Of a stretch of 64,000 bases of DNA, positions 34,014 through 46,300 are shown one piece after another; the stretch's first letter is position 1; each line of letters starts with the position of its first letter. The notes under the pieces are model-generated. The model did not search any database. It was given only the letters and a program-made list of their open reading frames with translations, and was not told the origin of the DNA. The DNA is from Oryzias latipes (Eukaryota; Chordata; Actinopteri; Beloniformes; Adrianichthyidae): the NCBI RefSeq assembly GCF_002234675.1, contig NC_019870.2, forward strand, positions 5,278,485-5,342,484. The letters are read 5' to 3'. The position numbers and the translations under genes were made by a program.

Positions 34014-36580
34014 TCATTCAATGTGGGATTTGATGTAGGGAACCATCCCAGGGAACGTTACCCTTTACTAGGGGGGAAGGGTGTGCTCGCTGAGGGAGGG
34101 GAAGGGGTGCAGACCCCTCCTCAACTCAGTGGACGGGGTGGGAGGGAGGTGGCAGTAGCTGCAGTGCCCTTGTGCACGAGCTAAGGGGGAAAAGCAGAGC
34201 AACCTTTTCGTGGGAGGATCATTCACTTATATCACAAACGAGAAAATGTTTTCTTTTCCTCTGTTGTTTTTCCCAATGTTTTTTATTAAAAATGGGGTTT
34301 TAGGGCATATTTGCATTTCTAAGAAGGCTGTTCTTGAAAGAGGAAATTCTTAGAGTAAGTCCTACTGTAGCTTCAAGCCCTGAAATTTTTCTCAAAGAGA
34401 ACCAGATCGCCATTCACCAAACTTCCTGTAGCAAAGCAGAGGCTGTTAATGTTGTCTCCAAGGAGCTAATTTAAGGAACAGCTTTCCTGGGAAAGGGTAG
34501 CATGCTTTTATTATTGTGGGGAAAAAAACTGTTAAGCATCAATGATGTGTGTTGACAGTGGACATAGCTTACTGGATAAGGTTCTTTGGTCATGTGACTT
34601 TTGTACTTTTGCCATACTTTTGTTTCCTCTGCCAGATGGCTGCAGCCAAAGCGCTGCACCGTAGCACGACAGGGTGTAAGTTTCGGCTCTGTGTAACACC
34701 CCAGCGTGAACAGCAAGCCTCCGTTTGCTTCTGTGGTGTGAATGTAAAGTTGATCAGCAGGCACATTGGAGCTTTAGCTGCTTTAGTGTTCTCTGTGAAG
34801 GAAAAATGAAGGAGACTATGCAGGTTAGCATCCTGCGTGTTTTATTGTTTTTAATTTTTTTTTAAATTTTTGGGTCAATAAGACGCTGTCTCTGTAATTG
34901 TGACACGAACCATCCAATCAATGTTCAATATGTTTCCTTTTTCCTGGTCGTTTGGCTTCCTGTGTTAACAGCATGATCTTTGGGGTGACTGTGTAATGTT
35001 TTGGGTGGTTGTCACTGTGAGGTACTTGGATGCTTTCATCTCTTGCATGTTGGTGGCCCCCCACACCCCAGCATATAGTGAGTGGGGAAAGGGGATTGTG
35101 GGAGGGAGGGAGGGGAGCTTCAACTCTTTTAAGAAGTTAAACACGTATGTATCGCCACACTGAGACTTGTATAACCCAACACATGCCGGAGTGCTCTCCC
35201 TGAGCCGTCCCTCCCCGTCGCTGGATGTCGTTTTTAAATACTGTGAAAGTACAAGAATGTGTCTACTTGTGTCAAAATGTTTTTTTCTTTTTTTTAATTT
35301 TCTTTTTCAGCCTGGATGTATTCCATGATGAGGTAGAGAGGCTTCATTTTCGTTTAAGAACCCAGCCGGTGAAATTTCCTCTGCTGGTCAGAGCAAAAAC
35401 TGCAGTATTTGAACCCTTTGTAACGCACTCTCACCTGATATTTACATAGAAAGTGCTTGAATAAATGCCAAACTCCTGACATGAAACACTGCTGCTAATC
35501 ATGTAATAGAAAAAGCCATTTTGATGCAGCAGTTATTGGAGGGTCATTGGGACGAAGTTCCATGCCAGAAATACTCCTAAAACGTCAAATGTATCCAGGA
35601 TAGGATCATCATCATGGAATACAAAGGCAAATTCTTCTGTGTCCGGTCATTTTGTGTGTGTTTTTTTAAGTGATTTTGTTTGTCACATTCCAGCTGTTTG
35701 GCATGCAAGAAAAAGAAGTCACCACATCCGTTAGTGAGAGATTGTGTCAATAAAAACGTGCAAAAATAATCCCCACTATTACTGTGCCGTCCTCGACTCG
35801 ACCGCTGCTAAGATTTCTTGTCGTCTTTTGCCACTTGAAAATGTGTTTTGTAGTTTCTGACCTCAGGTTGTTTTTGTTTTTTTTGGTTCCAGTGTTATTT
35901 ATCTTTTTACCAACGTGTACTCCTTTATGCATCTCCTCCCTCGTCCAGTAAAAATCACTCTTTGTGTTATGTAACCATGGGTGTCGCATTGACATCCATT
36001 GGCGTTGATCTGTGCAACTCTGAGCCCTCAAATGTTGACATTAATTGCAAAACTAAGAGTTAGAACAATTCAGAAGTGGTAACTTGCACACGTTTGGTCA
36101 ATAGTTGAATCTCTGGGCAATGCCGTCAGAGCAAATATTTCAATTATTTGGTGTTTTGTAATGAGATTATACTCCTACAAACAGCAGAAACGGTTGGCAA
36201 CTTTTGCAAATACAAGTGTGACTTTCTACAAAGCTTTATTGAATTTTCTATTTTATAAAGCACTCACCCATGGTGAAGAATGTCTGCTCTTGTATTCAAT
36301 TAGCTTTTAAACTTACAAATAGTATCTGCCTTCACCTTTTTTGCTAAGAAAAGCAAAAGCATCATTTTAATAAACATTTTTTCTCCTCTTTTTTTTAAAT
36401 AAGCTGCTGAATTTTAAGGAAAAAAAGTAATACTTTTGGGGCCACCAAATATTTTGGATCATGCAAAGATTCTATATTGTACTGTAGTAATTTTGTAATA
36501 TTTGTAAAATGAAATAGTGAGTGTGACTGGTTACCATTGCTTGAATCTGAACATTGTTCCAATAAATTGTTTACATTATA
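34014..36580 (+). other. Candidate tnpo1 3' UTR exon(s)
   Basis: Follows a good acceptor-like CCTTCTCCCCGCAG, is free of the repeats seen on both sides, contains G-rich blocks, and ends near AATAAA at 36561-36566. Earlier AATAAA signals are at 35460-35465 and 35749-35754. No open frame of note is present. A long 3' UTR on the tnpo1 strand is the simplest reading, but there is no transcript evidence here. Confidence 0.4.
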
Positions 36581-37860
36581 AGTTACGTGGGTTTTTTTCT
36601 TGCAATGTTGTATAACTGTAACACTGTCACATGACCTCAGAATAATCACAAATGTAGCTAGTAGATTATCACATTTGAAAAAAATATACTGCAGATCATA
36701 AAGATATTTTACACAACAGATTTTTAAATGTAATCGGAAAAATTAGGACGTACTGTTCTAAACGGGGCTGTCCAGGCAGAAGCGAATGGACCAAACTACT
36801 CACATATTTTCACAGTTTTTAAAGTTTTACATTTTGGTATTTCCTAAACTTAATTAACTGAATGCTACAATATTGCCCTCATTTGTATACAGTATTATCA
36901 AGTTTTTCGCTGTCAAAAAGGAAGTGACAATTTAATGTGCAGCAGCACACAGCTGCGTTTCAAATGACTAGAACATTTTCTGTAAGGAAAAAAAAAAAGT
37001 TCAGTAGAAGGAGCTGGGTGCTCTTAAGCATAAAAAATATTTAGAACAGGAGTCTGCAACGATTTGCAAAAACATTGGGTTAGTAGATCTAGTTCCTTTG
37101 GGGGGGAGGGGGGTCACTCCTGCTTAGATTTCTGACATTTCAGATAACTGAGAAAATTATGGAAAAAGGGTTCAAATATGATCAGAGTGGTATATCTTTG
37201 GAATAAACTGGCAAGTTCACATTCCTATCTTCTGCTGCACAACAGGCTGTAGTTGCTGACCAGATGCAAAGTTAGTCTTAAAAGTTCAGTAAAAAAGTAG
37301 TTAAAGGATATAAATAATGAAGATAAACTAAAATTATGACAGAAAATGCCATGTTTGTTTTGGCTTTCCTGCATTCTTAATAGAATTTGCAGCAGGATGA
37401 TCTCATTTGACACTGGGTGTATTTTAATTTGAAAGGAACTTGTATATGCTGCCGTCAAAAGTAAAAGAAGCTAAAATTTTTATACAGTATACAAAAATAT
37501 TGCTCTGTTATAATTCAATTATTATAAATATTTGCAAACTATATTTTACAAATGAACGGCTTAATGGACACAAAAACATAAAGTGTATTTTTCTTCACAA
37601 AATACTGGCGCACACTGGGTTTTGGTCAGCAAGAAATTGCCCCAAATGACTCTTTTACTGTTAAAGGTTGCAGACCCCTGATGTACAGGAACAAAACATC
37701 AATAATTGTTAAAACCAAAAAAAAAAAAGAAAACTAGTACTGAAAAGTTGATTTGTACACACTCTGGATAAAGGCAATAAAAGATTGCCTTATTTTTTAC
37801 AGTATAAAGTGTTTACCAGGAGTAAAAGGTAAAGGGAACAATGTTTTCATAGAGTTCTTT
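36581..37860. other. tnpo1-fcho2 intergenic segment
   Basis: AT-rich sequence with no gene or named repeat. A short G-rich run lies near 37100. Confidence 0.5.
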
Positions 37861-37869
37861 TAATATTCA

Positions 37870-38662
37870 AATATAGCCAGATTCCATGACCAGAGTTTGG
37901 GCCCGCCGAGGCACCCACCTTCGACTGCCACCCAAACCACATTGCACTTTTGAGCTCTCCTAGAGGTGGTTGGCCCATGGGAGAGGGATCCCATGTCAAA
38001 CCTTCAGGCTGGGCCTGACCGGACAAAGATAGTTTGCCCTCTCTGGCTGGGTTGAGTGCTCCTCCTGCCACAGGTGAAGGAGTTTAAATAACTTGGGGGT
38101 CTTGCTCTTGATCGGACCGTGTAATCGTCAGGCAAATTGGTGCAGCAGCCACTGTTATGTGGTCGCTGTACCGGTCAGTGGTGGTGAAGAGAAAGCTGAG
38201 CCAGAAAGCAAAGCTCTGACTCTTGGTTCCAATACTCACCATGACCAAGAGCTCATCAGTGAAGAAAACGAGGTACCAAATACAAGTGGGTGAAATCCTC
38301 CGCTGGGTGGCTGGGCGCTCCTTTAGAGAAGGAGGGGAGATGCTCGGTCACCCGAAGAGAGCTCGGAGTAGAATCGCTGCTCCTCCGTGTCGAGAGGAAC
38401 TAGCTGAGGTGGCTCAGTAACCTGGTCGGGATGCCTCCTGGAACACCTCCCTGGGGAGGTTCCAGGCATTTCCCTCTGGGCGGAGGCCCCAGGGAAGACC
38501 CTGGACACGCTGGAGAGACTATGTCTTTCAGCTGGCCTGGAAACGTCTCAGGGTCCCCCCTGAGGAGATGGAGGAAGTGGCCGGGGTGAGGGAAGTCTGG
38601 GCATCTTTGGTTAGACTGCTGCCCCTGCGACCCGGATGAGCGGAAAAGGATGGATGGAAAAT
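37870..38662 (+). mobile_element. RTE/Rex3-like LINE, 3' end of reverse-transcriptase ORF, broken
   Basis: In shifting frames it reads VKEFK-stop-LGVL, then QIGAAATVMWSLYRSVVVKR and KLSQKAKL, then WVAGRSFRE, and further on nucleotide text typical of the Rex3-type C-terminus (CCTCCTGGAACACCTCCCTG, GGACACGCTGGAGAGACTAT). It ends with GATGAGCGGAAAAGGATGGATGG, the short tandem tail typical of RTE elements. Stops and frameshifts make it a dead 5'-truncated copy. Confidence 0.75.
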
Positions 38663-39337
38663 TTTATTTAAAAAAAAGGCATCCTGATAAATAAAAAATA
38701 AAATGTTGCACCTTTTATTTATACAGCGGAATAAATAACAGGAATAAATAACCTAACCTTTGGAGCCAATATGCTTCTATGATTATAGCGAAAACAAAAA
38801 AAAATGTTGTTGTTTTTTACTTTTTCAGACAGTTGTCCCAAATTTTTTTTTGGTAATTTAAAAGAAAAATTAGTGAAACTGAACATTTTATACAGGCCTA
38901 CAGGGGAAATTGTACTGTTGCACACCAGGGGGGTGGAAGAGTATGAATGCCCTTATGTAGATGAAATAAACAAAATCTTAATATATATACCCTTAAAAAT
39001 AAAAATAATCTATATACATGTGTCTCTGGAATAGAATACAATTTCACTAGTTGAACATTTTATAGTGGGAACATTTCTTGGTAAAAACTGACTTTGAACA
39101 GAATCATTCATTTCTCAGAATTACTGAAAAAGAACCAGAGGGATAAATAAAATTACGTATTTACTTAATATTTGTTTATTTTTAAACAGTGTTATTGCTG
39201 AGGCAAACAGATTTGCAAAGTTTCCTGGAATGAAAAAATGATTAAATATAACTAAAAATTGTTTATGACAGAAATGTTGTCTGATCATCAAAGAATTGGT
39301 CAAATATGTCATTACTTTTCTAAATCATTTTAAATAT

Positions 39338-39522
<185 letters not shown>

Positions 39523-39523
<1 letters not shown>

Positions 39524-39567
39524 CACTTCTTTTTTGCTGTTTCCCACAAACAGCAAAAAAGAAGTGG
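39523..39567. repeat. Perfect 20-bp fold-back palindrome
   Basis: CCACTTCTTTTTTGCTGTTT at 39523-39542 is exactly inverted at 39548-39567, with a 5-base loop (CCCAC). It abuts the GATC array. Confidence 0.95.
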
Positions 39568-40016
39568 CATTTACAGAGGATGAAGTGAAAAGGTTAATTT
39601 AATAAAAAAATAAAAAACAACAAATAAATAAGTAAAAATACACAGCAAAAGCAACCTTTAAAGAACAAAAAACAACTGAGAAACAACAACAGCTACAACA
39701 GTTTGTAAATAAATAAGTAAATAATATTAATATGACATGGTGGTTTACGTTGATTCCTCATTTTACATTTTAGAGAATGAAAGTTTTTATTAAGATTTAC
39801 CTTGCATGCTTCGCCATGAACTCCCAACCAACGAAAATCCATATGTCCTACGTAGTCATAGCAACGGTGACTGGTCAACCTTTTTGATTGTCTGTGAGAT
39901 TTAAAAGACGGCTGGCGTTCTACCGTTAACTTTAAACCACCGTTCGAGAGTTTATTTATATGTCAAATTAATGTAAACATTCTTTTTATAATCTTTGTAT
40001 CGAAAAAAAGAAAAAT

Positions 40017-40307
40017 ATGATCAAGGAGGTTATTTATTTGATGTCCAACGTGATCTCGGGTCGCTGGTTTGAGCTCGACTCGGCCGTAGGTTGCGCTGTT
40101 TTGTTCGAAGTCTCTGTCGCGCTGGAAGGAACCAAAGGAGAAGAGAGCCGAGGGGAGGTGGAGTCTGGAAAGGGAGAAGAAAGGGGAGAGGAGGAAAACG
40201 GGGAAAGGCAGACACAACACAAACGGGCCAGGACGGCGGATGATTTTCGCTCTTAGAACCTCCAATACAGCTAACTCAAGAGCGGCGGCACGGGAGATAA
40301 GAGCAAG
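40017..40307 (+). promoter_or_regulatory. fcho2 5' leader with uORF and polypurine tract
   Basis: CpG-containing segment before the fcho2 ATG. A 79-codon open frame (40017-40256, starts MIKEVIYLMSNV, ends ADDFRS) closes 51 bp before the real start, so it could act as an upstream ORF if it is in the mRNA. A pure purine run lies at 40167-40198 within a longer purine-rich block. Which part is promoter and which is 5' UTR cannot be told from sequence. Confidence 0.45.
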
Positions 40308-43300
40308 ATGATAACGCCCTACTTCCTAGAGAATTTCTGGGTAGGTCCTACTTTTAATTTTTGATGTTCACGGTGTTTACACCGGCGCTGATCTTCACAC
40401 TTCCCTTTCTGTCACGTCCGTCACGTCGTGTTCACGTTGCGGGGACAGCCGGACACTTGCCCCGGCGGGCAAGACGCTCCCTTCAGGGGCCGACAGACTA
40501 ACCGGTCAGCCCCGCGGCTATCGCTAGTTTTCTTCGGCTGTTACCTTCGTTTGGGCCTCAATGAGCCAATCTAACTTTAGAGCTCCAACGGCCCACCCCC
40601 CTTTTCCATTAATTGGTTGCGTCTGGATCTCTTGGAATGTTTACGGTCAATTCCAAGAATGCGATTGGACACCTAATCTGCCAGTCACAGCCTTCCCTTT
40701 GACGCGTCATTTTCTAAGCTTTGGGGAGAGACCAGATGTTTAGTTTAAAGCTACCTAAAAAGACACAAAGTTAACTGTAGTGCGCGTTACTTTTACTCAG
40801 AAAATGGGTCTGTCTATTTGCTGCTAATGGTCATCTATAAACATGTATTACTTTTGGACGTGGCCCTCCTAAAGCAGGTTTAAAGGTTACACTTGTTGTT
40901 TTCAGTGCTTCCTAGGGACTCATTAAATTCATTTAGCTAATCTTACATTGCTAACTTGGCATTTATACAACTTGTATGTGTTGTTAATGCTGAATATTTG
41001 CCATTTGGTAAAAAAAAACAATTATAGGTAACATTAGGGAAGGTTTTATGACTGTGTTATTACATTCCTACCATGACAGACAGATATATTTTTTGTATAT
41101 TTAATTGTTGCCAAACCTGCTCTTTTACACAGATCAGTTGAAGATAAGCTGATCTGAATCTGGACTAATGTTGTTTTCTTTTCTGTGTTTAAAGTTCAAC
41201 TCTGATTATCTTTTTTAAAATCTTTTATTAAAGAGTTCCCAGGGATCTTTTAATTAGGATTAAGCGGTTTTTAGCCCAAAACAAAAACTGTGTCTTTTTC
41301 TAGGATATTGTTTCTGCAGAGCGGCAGGAGTTCATCGGAAATTATTTGGACTGTTGGTCTGAAGTACGCCTGCCCTCGTTTCCCATCATCCCTCTGTTTA
41401 AACTCTCTCCCGCTAGCTTACAGCCCCTGACACACCCAAGCTGACAACATTAGCTGCTTTTCAAACAGCATTTTTTTGTCAGCTCCTGATTCACAACGAT
41501 TTGAGTAAAGAAATACTCCGAAATGTAATTTAAGCTTAATTTCCTTTATATATGTCCTCCATCATCAGAAAAATGCCACAGGAACATGCTAAAAACACCA
41601 AAAACATGATTTTTTATGGGAGTGGGTCTTAAAGTCAGCAAACCAGTAACCTCAGGCCTCAGATACCGGCATTCAAGGATAAAAAAAACTCAATGGAAGC
41701 TGAAATAACAAAGCAGCTCTAGAACTGAACTTAAGCCAGACGTCTCTATGTAATTAGACGATACAGTGATGTTATCCAGTGTTTTTCTCTAAATGAGACT
41801 GCATCATTAACCGAATGGAAACCTTCGGAGCCCTCACCCCTGATGCTTCAATCTACTCTTTGTGCTCCGCAGCAAGCCACAAGAGAATCCAGTGATGGCA
41901 GCAATCAGCTGTGCGTTTAGCATGCAGGGCACACAAATGCACATACTTGGCATTAGGAGACACATCCATCTCCAGTTTGACTCGCCTGCAAATCTTTACT
42001 GCTAGAGCGCACACATTTATCTGGCTGACTTAGACATTTTTGCTGCAGATTTATTTCTTGCAAAAGGAGTAGGAAGTTGCACAGATTATTTCCACACTTT
42101 GTGGTCTGTTCATACATCTTTTCCTTCTATGAAATCTTTAATCTGCAATGTTAAATATTCCTAACCAGCTGAGAAAACAAATGATCCGATTCAGGAGCCA
42201 GGTTTGCTCCAGCTATGTTGTTTTTCCCCTCAAAAGTTGCAGCACTTGACTGGTCAGCAGCTGCGACGTTTCCGCCCTCCGGATTGATTTCCAGACAGTT
42301 TCATTTCCTTTTTTGTGTCTCCCTGTCCATTCACTTTGAGTGTGGCATGTGCGGAGGGGCTTGGACGTCCCAGTGCATGGAGGGCTTTAGCTGCAGGCAG
42401 TCCCTGCGAGTTCATGTTTAATCTGTCGTCACTCAGCCTGCAGAGTGTCATGGGAAAATAAGATGGCAGTTTGATAAGCAAACAGTGTTGATACAGCCAA
42501 CAGGATGGCTCCCCCCCCCCCCCTCTCCCTTGTAGTCTTTATGTTGTGTGTGGTCTAATAGGCTGTCACTCATCGTCTGTACGGAAGTTATGAAACAGCC
42601 TGTGAAGACTCAAGCATGAAACGTGTTTGAAAGTGATGATGCGATTCATATTTCTTTCCATTTTTGGCTTTAGCAGAAGATCTGTTAAAAAGTTGTGTTT
42701 ATTTGTGGAGAACTGTGAGATCCGTCAGAAAATAGTCAAGATCCTATTGTTGTGCTTGAAACTGATATGGTTTCTTGCGTCTATTTACCCTCACTGCTTG
42801 TGTTTCCCCTTAAACAAGGAGGGTTACAAGCTGATCAGCCCTTCTGTGATCTTTCCAACACCCCCATCGCTTGTATATCTGTTACAGCCTGTGTGTCTTG
42901 GGGTTATGAGTTTAGATATCAGATTTATAACACTGGGAAATGGGGCCCTCCAACAGGTGATTTTTAATGTTCTCGAATCACCTGCTGCAGGTCAAAGTCA
43001 TTTTTCAGGTGTTGTATAGACCAGTTCACAGATCTGACTGCCAAAGGCAAACACGGCAATTGCAAAACCAAGACTTAGCCACATTCAAAGTCAGAATCAC
43101 ACCTGTAGTAACGCCGTTTGTGGGTCTGCTAACGAGTTAAGGCCACACTGCTGTATCTGTGAACTAGTCTATTAAATGGCTCTGTGGTAAAAGCTACTTA
43201 GAAATAATTGTGTTTGCTGCCTCAAATGTAGCTCAACAAAAGAAAATAGTAAACAAACTTTGTTAGACCTGGGAGAGTTGTGTCCATATCCACTTTGCAG

Positions 43301-46300
43301 CAGCATTTTCTGCTTACTTCTGCCCTGCTTGCTGCTAATTACCCTGGGTGAGGGGTATCCCATCCATGTAGAGATGCAATTGTGGGGGGTGTTTGGAAGG
43401 CAAAAGGGCTGCCTGGACCCCCCAGTTCTGGACCTCAAAAAGAAGAGACATAAATATTGATTGTTCAGAAGTCCCGACGCTCAGGTCTCACAGTTCTGTG
43501 GGTTTCTTTTTTTATTTGCAGACTATGTTTGCAGAAACAGCATTTTCTGCAAAAAGGAGCATATTCTGTCTGGATGTGGTCATATTCAGAGCTAAGAAAC
43601 AGGGTTTATTTGAGCTAAATAAACTTTGTTTTTGCATGTTTTTTTAATTATTTTTACAAGTTGAATCTTGTTTGCTCGCCAATGGTGTTCATGTCTTGCA
43701 TGGAAAGTTTGGATAAAAGCTCAAAAATATCATCAGCTGATGAAAAGCACCATAACTTTTCTCATGTCTTTCAAAACCCAATTCCAGTTTATTTTAGTTT
43801 AAAGTCTGTCATTATTGCATGTTAGCTATTTACCTGTTTGAATCGTTGAAATCAATCTTTCCAGACAATCGAAATTTTACCCTGGGGGTACTCAAACGCA
43901 TGAAGAGGGTACGAGAGAGAGAGAGAGAGAGAGAGAGGCAGTGTCGGGTAGTAAAATAAACGGCCAAAAAATGATTGGCAAATACCTATACGACCATCAA
44001 AGAATCCTGTCACATAGATTATTACAATGTCAGAAAATGTTTTTCAGCATCTACCTTAGCGTATTTGCCTAAGGGAATATTACGCAATTTTACAAAAGGA
44101 CGAATCCACAGATGTGGCTGGTCAGGACAAGGGCAGGGCAGGTGATTGGCTGCGGGCCATCATAGCACCGCTAGTGGCTTCTATTTAAATTGTGCTGTAA
44201 CTAAGATTCAAGTAATTTGGTCGTTAAAACACTCCACTGTGCAGTAATTATTATGCATATTATATTGGAATACGCAATCAATTAAAATGTTTGGTGGGTA
44301 AAGCTGACATATTTTAACTGATAATGTAAAACTTTAGGAAGCCCTTGTAAATAAAATCACATTTTTTTACCCCCTAAAAATGGTTTATCCCAAACATGAC
44401 CTGATCAAACAACACAGGTATGTGGAGGTGTGTTATTTTTTTGATACGTTTTAAACATTTTTTTCTTTGGACAGTGTTTCCTCACTATTTTGCGGTTCAC
44501 CTTTAGCGGTCTTACTATTTTGCAAGTTTTTTTTATTTTTGTTTTTAAACAGCGCACCATGTTCTCCATCCTAATTGGCTGTTGATCTTGTCAATCAATC
44601 TCAAGTTCATGTCTGTCTGAGAAAAGTGCCATCTATAATTCTACTTCGCTAGTTTTACCTATGGCGGGTTATTTATGGAACCTATCCCCAGCGATTAACG
44701 AGGAAACACCGTCTGTAAAGTCTGTTGTAGTTCAGTTTTATATAAGGTTTAGAACCATCAAGAGTTACTTTTTACTTTAAGGAAATGCTGTTGAAAGTGA
44801 ATTCTCCTGAACTTGAAAGCTGACATTCTTGGAGTGTGTCGTCACACAGTCGGGTGTAGAAGGGAAATCATTGGTCCACGCTGGTGGCTGTCAGAAAGTG
44901 AAGAAGCAGTGCAGGAATCTCTGCTATTAGAGCATAGAACACATAAAGGATACTGGCGGAGAGCAACCGCAGTTCATAAATTGTTAGGAAAAGTCTGCAC
45001 ACTCTCTGCTTTACCTGGAAATTTCCCCTACAATGATGAGGAAACATGTCTGCTGAGACTTGAAGCTCATGCATTATGTCTTTTCTGTCCTTTTTTCTGG
45101 TCAAATGTTAGATCACAAACACATTTGTTGCTTTATACGCTTCCGTTTTCATGTGAAGTTGTGTTGTCAAACTCATGCTGGGGAATTTGTCATTGCCTGT
45201 TGGGCATTGAACCCTTCATCCCCATCGCCCTGGATCTTTCAGCTTCTTAACCCTTGTGTTATCTTAGATGACCCCACCCTTACACTGACGTGTTCTCCCT
45301 ACCATGACAAAGGTGGAAAGATTTCATGTAATCCATGGACACCAGTGAAGATCACAAATCATTGAAGAAAAAAGGTTCAGAGCACTGTCTAGTGGGTCTA
45401 GATGACCCAACTCCCAACGTTAAAGTGCTTAGGATAGCACAAGGGTTAAAGAACAGCCATCCTCGATGGGAGACGTTAAAGTGCACTGCTGTGCTTTCGT
45501 CTGTCCTTCAAACTTCACATTCTGTGTTTATTTTGATGACACTGTTGAGTGCAAATACACAATAGGGTTCCAAAAGCTTTGCGGTTTGTTGTGCAGACAC
45601 TGTTCCGTTACGAGCAGTTCGCATAGTCATTTTACTCAAATGGCTGCTTGTGTGTCACTGAAATCTATTGACTATTGACTTTGGAGAATCGTGAGCTTAG
45701 CTCCTTTTCTGTAAAAGCAGATGTAATTCCCTCCCCTCCAAAAGGAGATGATTTATTCCTTCCTTTTGTTATTTGTGGATGACTACAGCTCATAATTAGG
45801 AGTAGTTTTGTGGGCTTACATCCTCAAATAATGGAAAGTATCCTTCGTTTCATTTCAGTTGCCCAAAGGAATTGTTTTATGTGCTTTAAGTGACTGCATT
45901 TAAGCAGATTTCACATAGGGTCTTAAAGACCCACTCCCACGAAAATGGTGTTTTTAACATTTCCTTGTGGCATTTTTCCTCAAAATTGTATTTCTGAATA
46001 TTTCTTTATTCAAATCGTGGTGAATCAGGAGCAGTCAAAAAGTACACGTTGAAAAATTATAATAATAATAAAAATAATGATAATACATTTTATTTAAAAG
46101 CGCCTTTCAGAACACCCAAGGACACTGTACAGATTCAAAAGAAAAGACAATAAAATCACATGTTAAAAACAATAAATAAGTTAATATCATTAATAGAATT
46201 AGATAGCAGGAGATGAAAAATTGTGATCAGTTAAAGCAGATTTAAACAGATACGTTTTCAGTCTGGATTTAAAAATTGAAAATGACTCAATGTTACGGAG

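Noticed and set aside
44813..45250. 145-codon plus-strand open frame in fcho2 intron 1
   Set aside because: It does not start with ATG (TTG at 44813), has no recognisable domain, no splice context, and runs up to a MITE. Probably chance.
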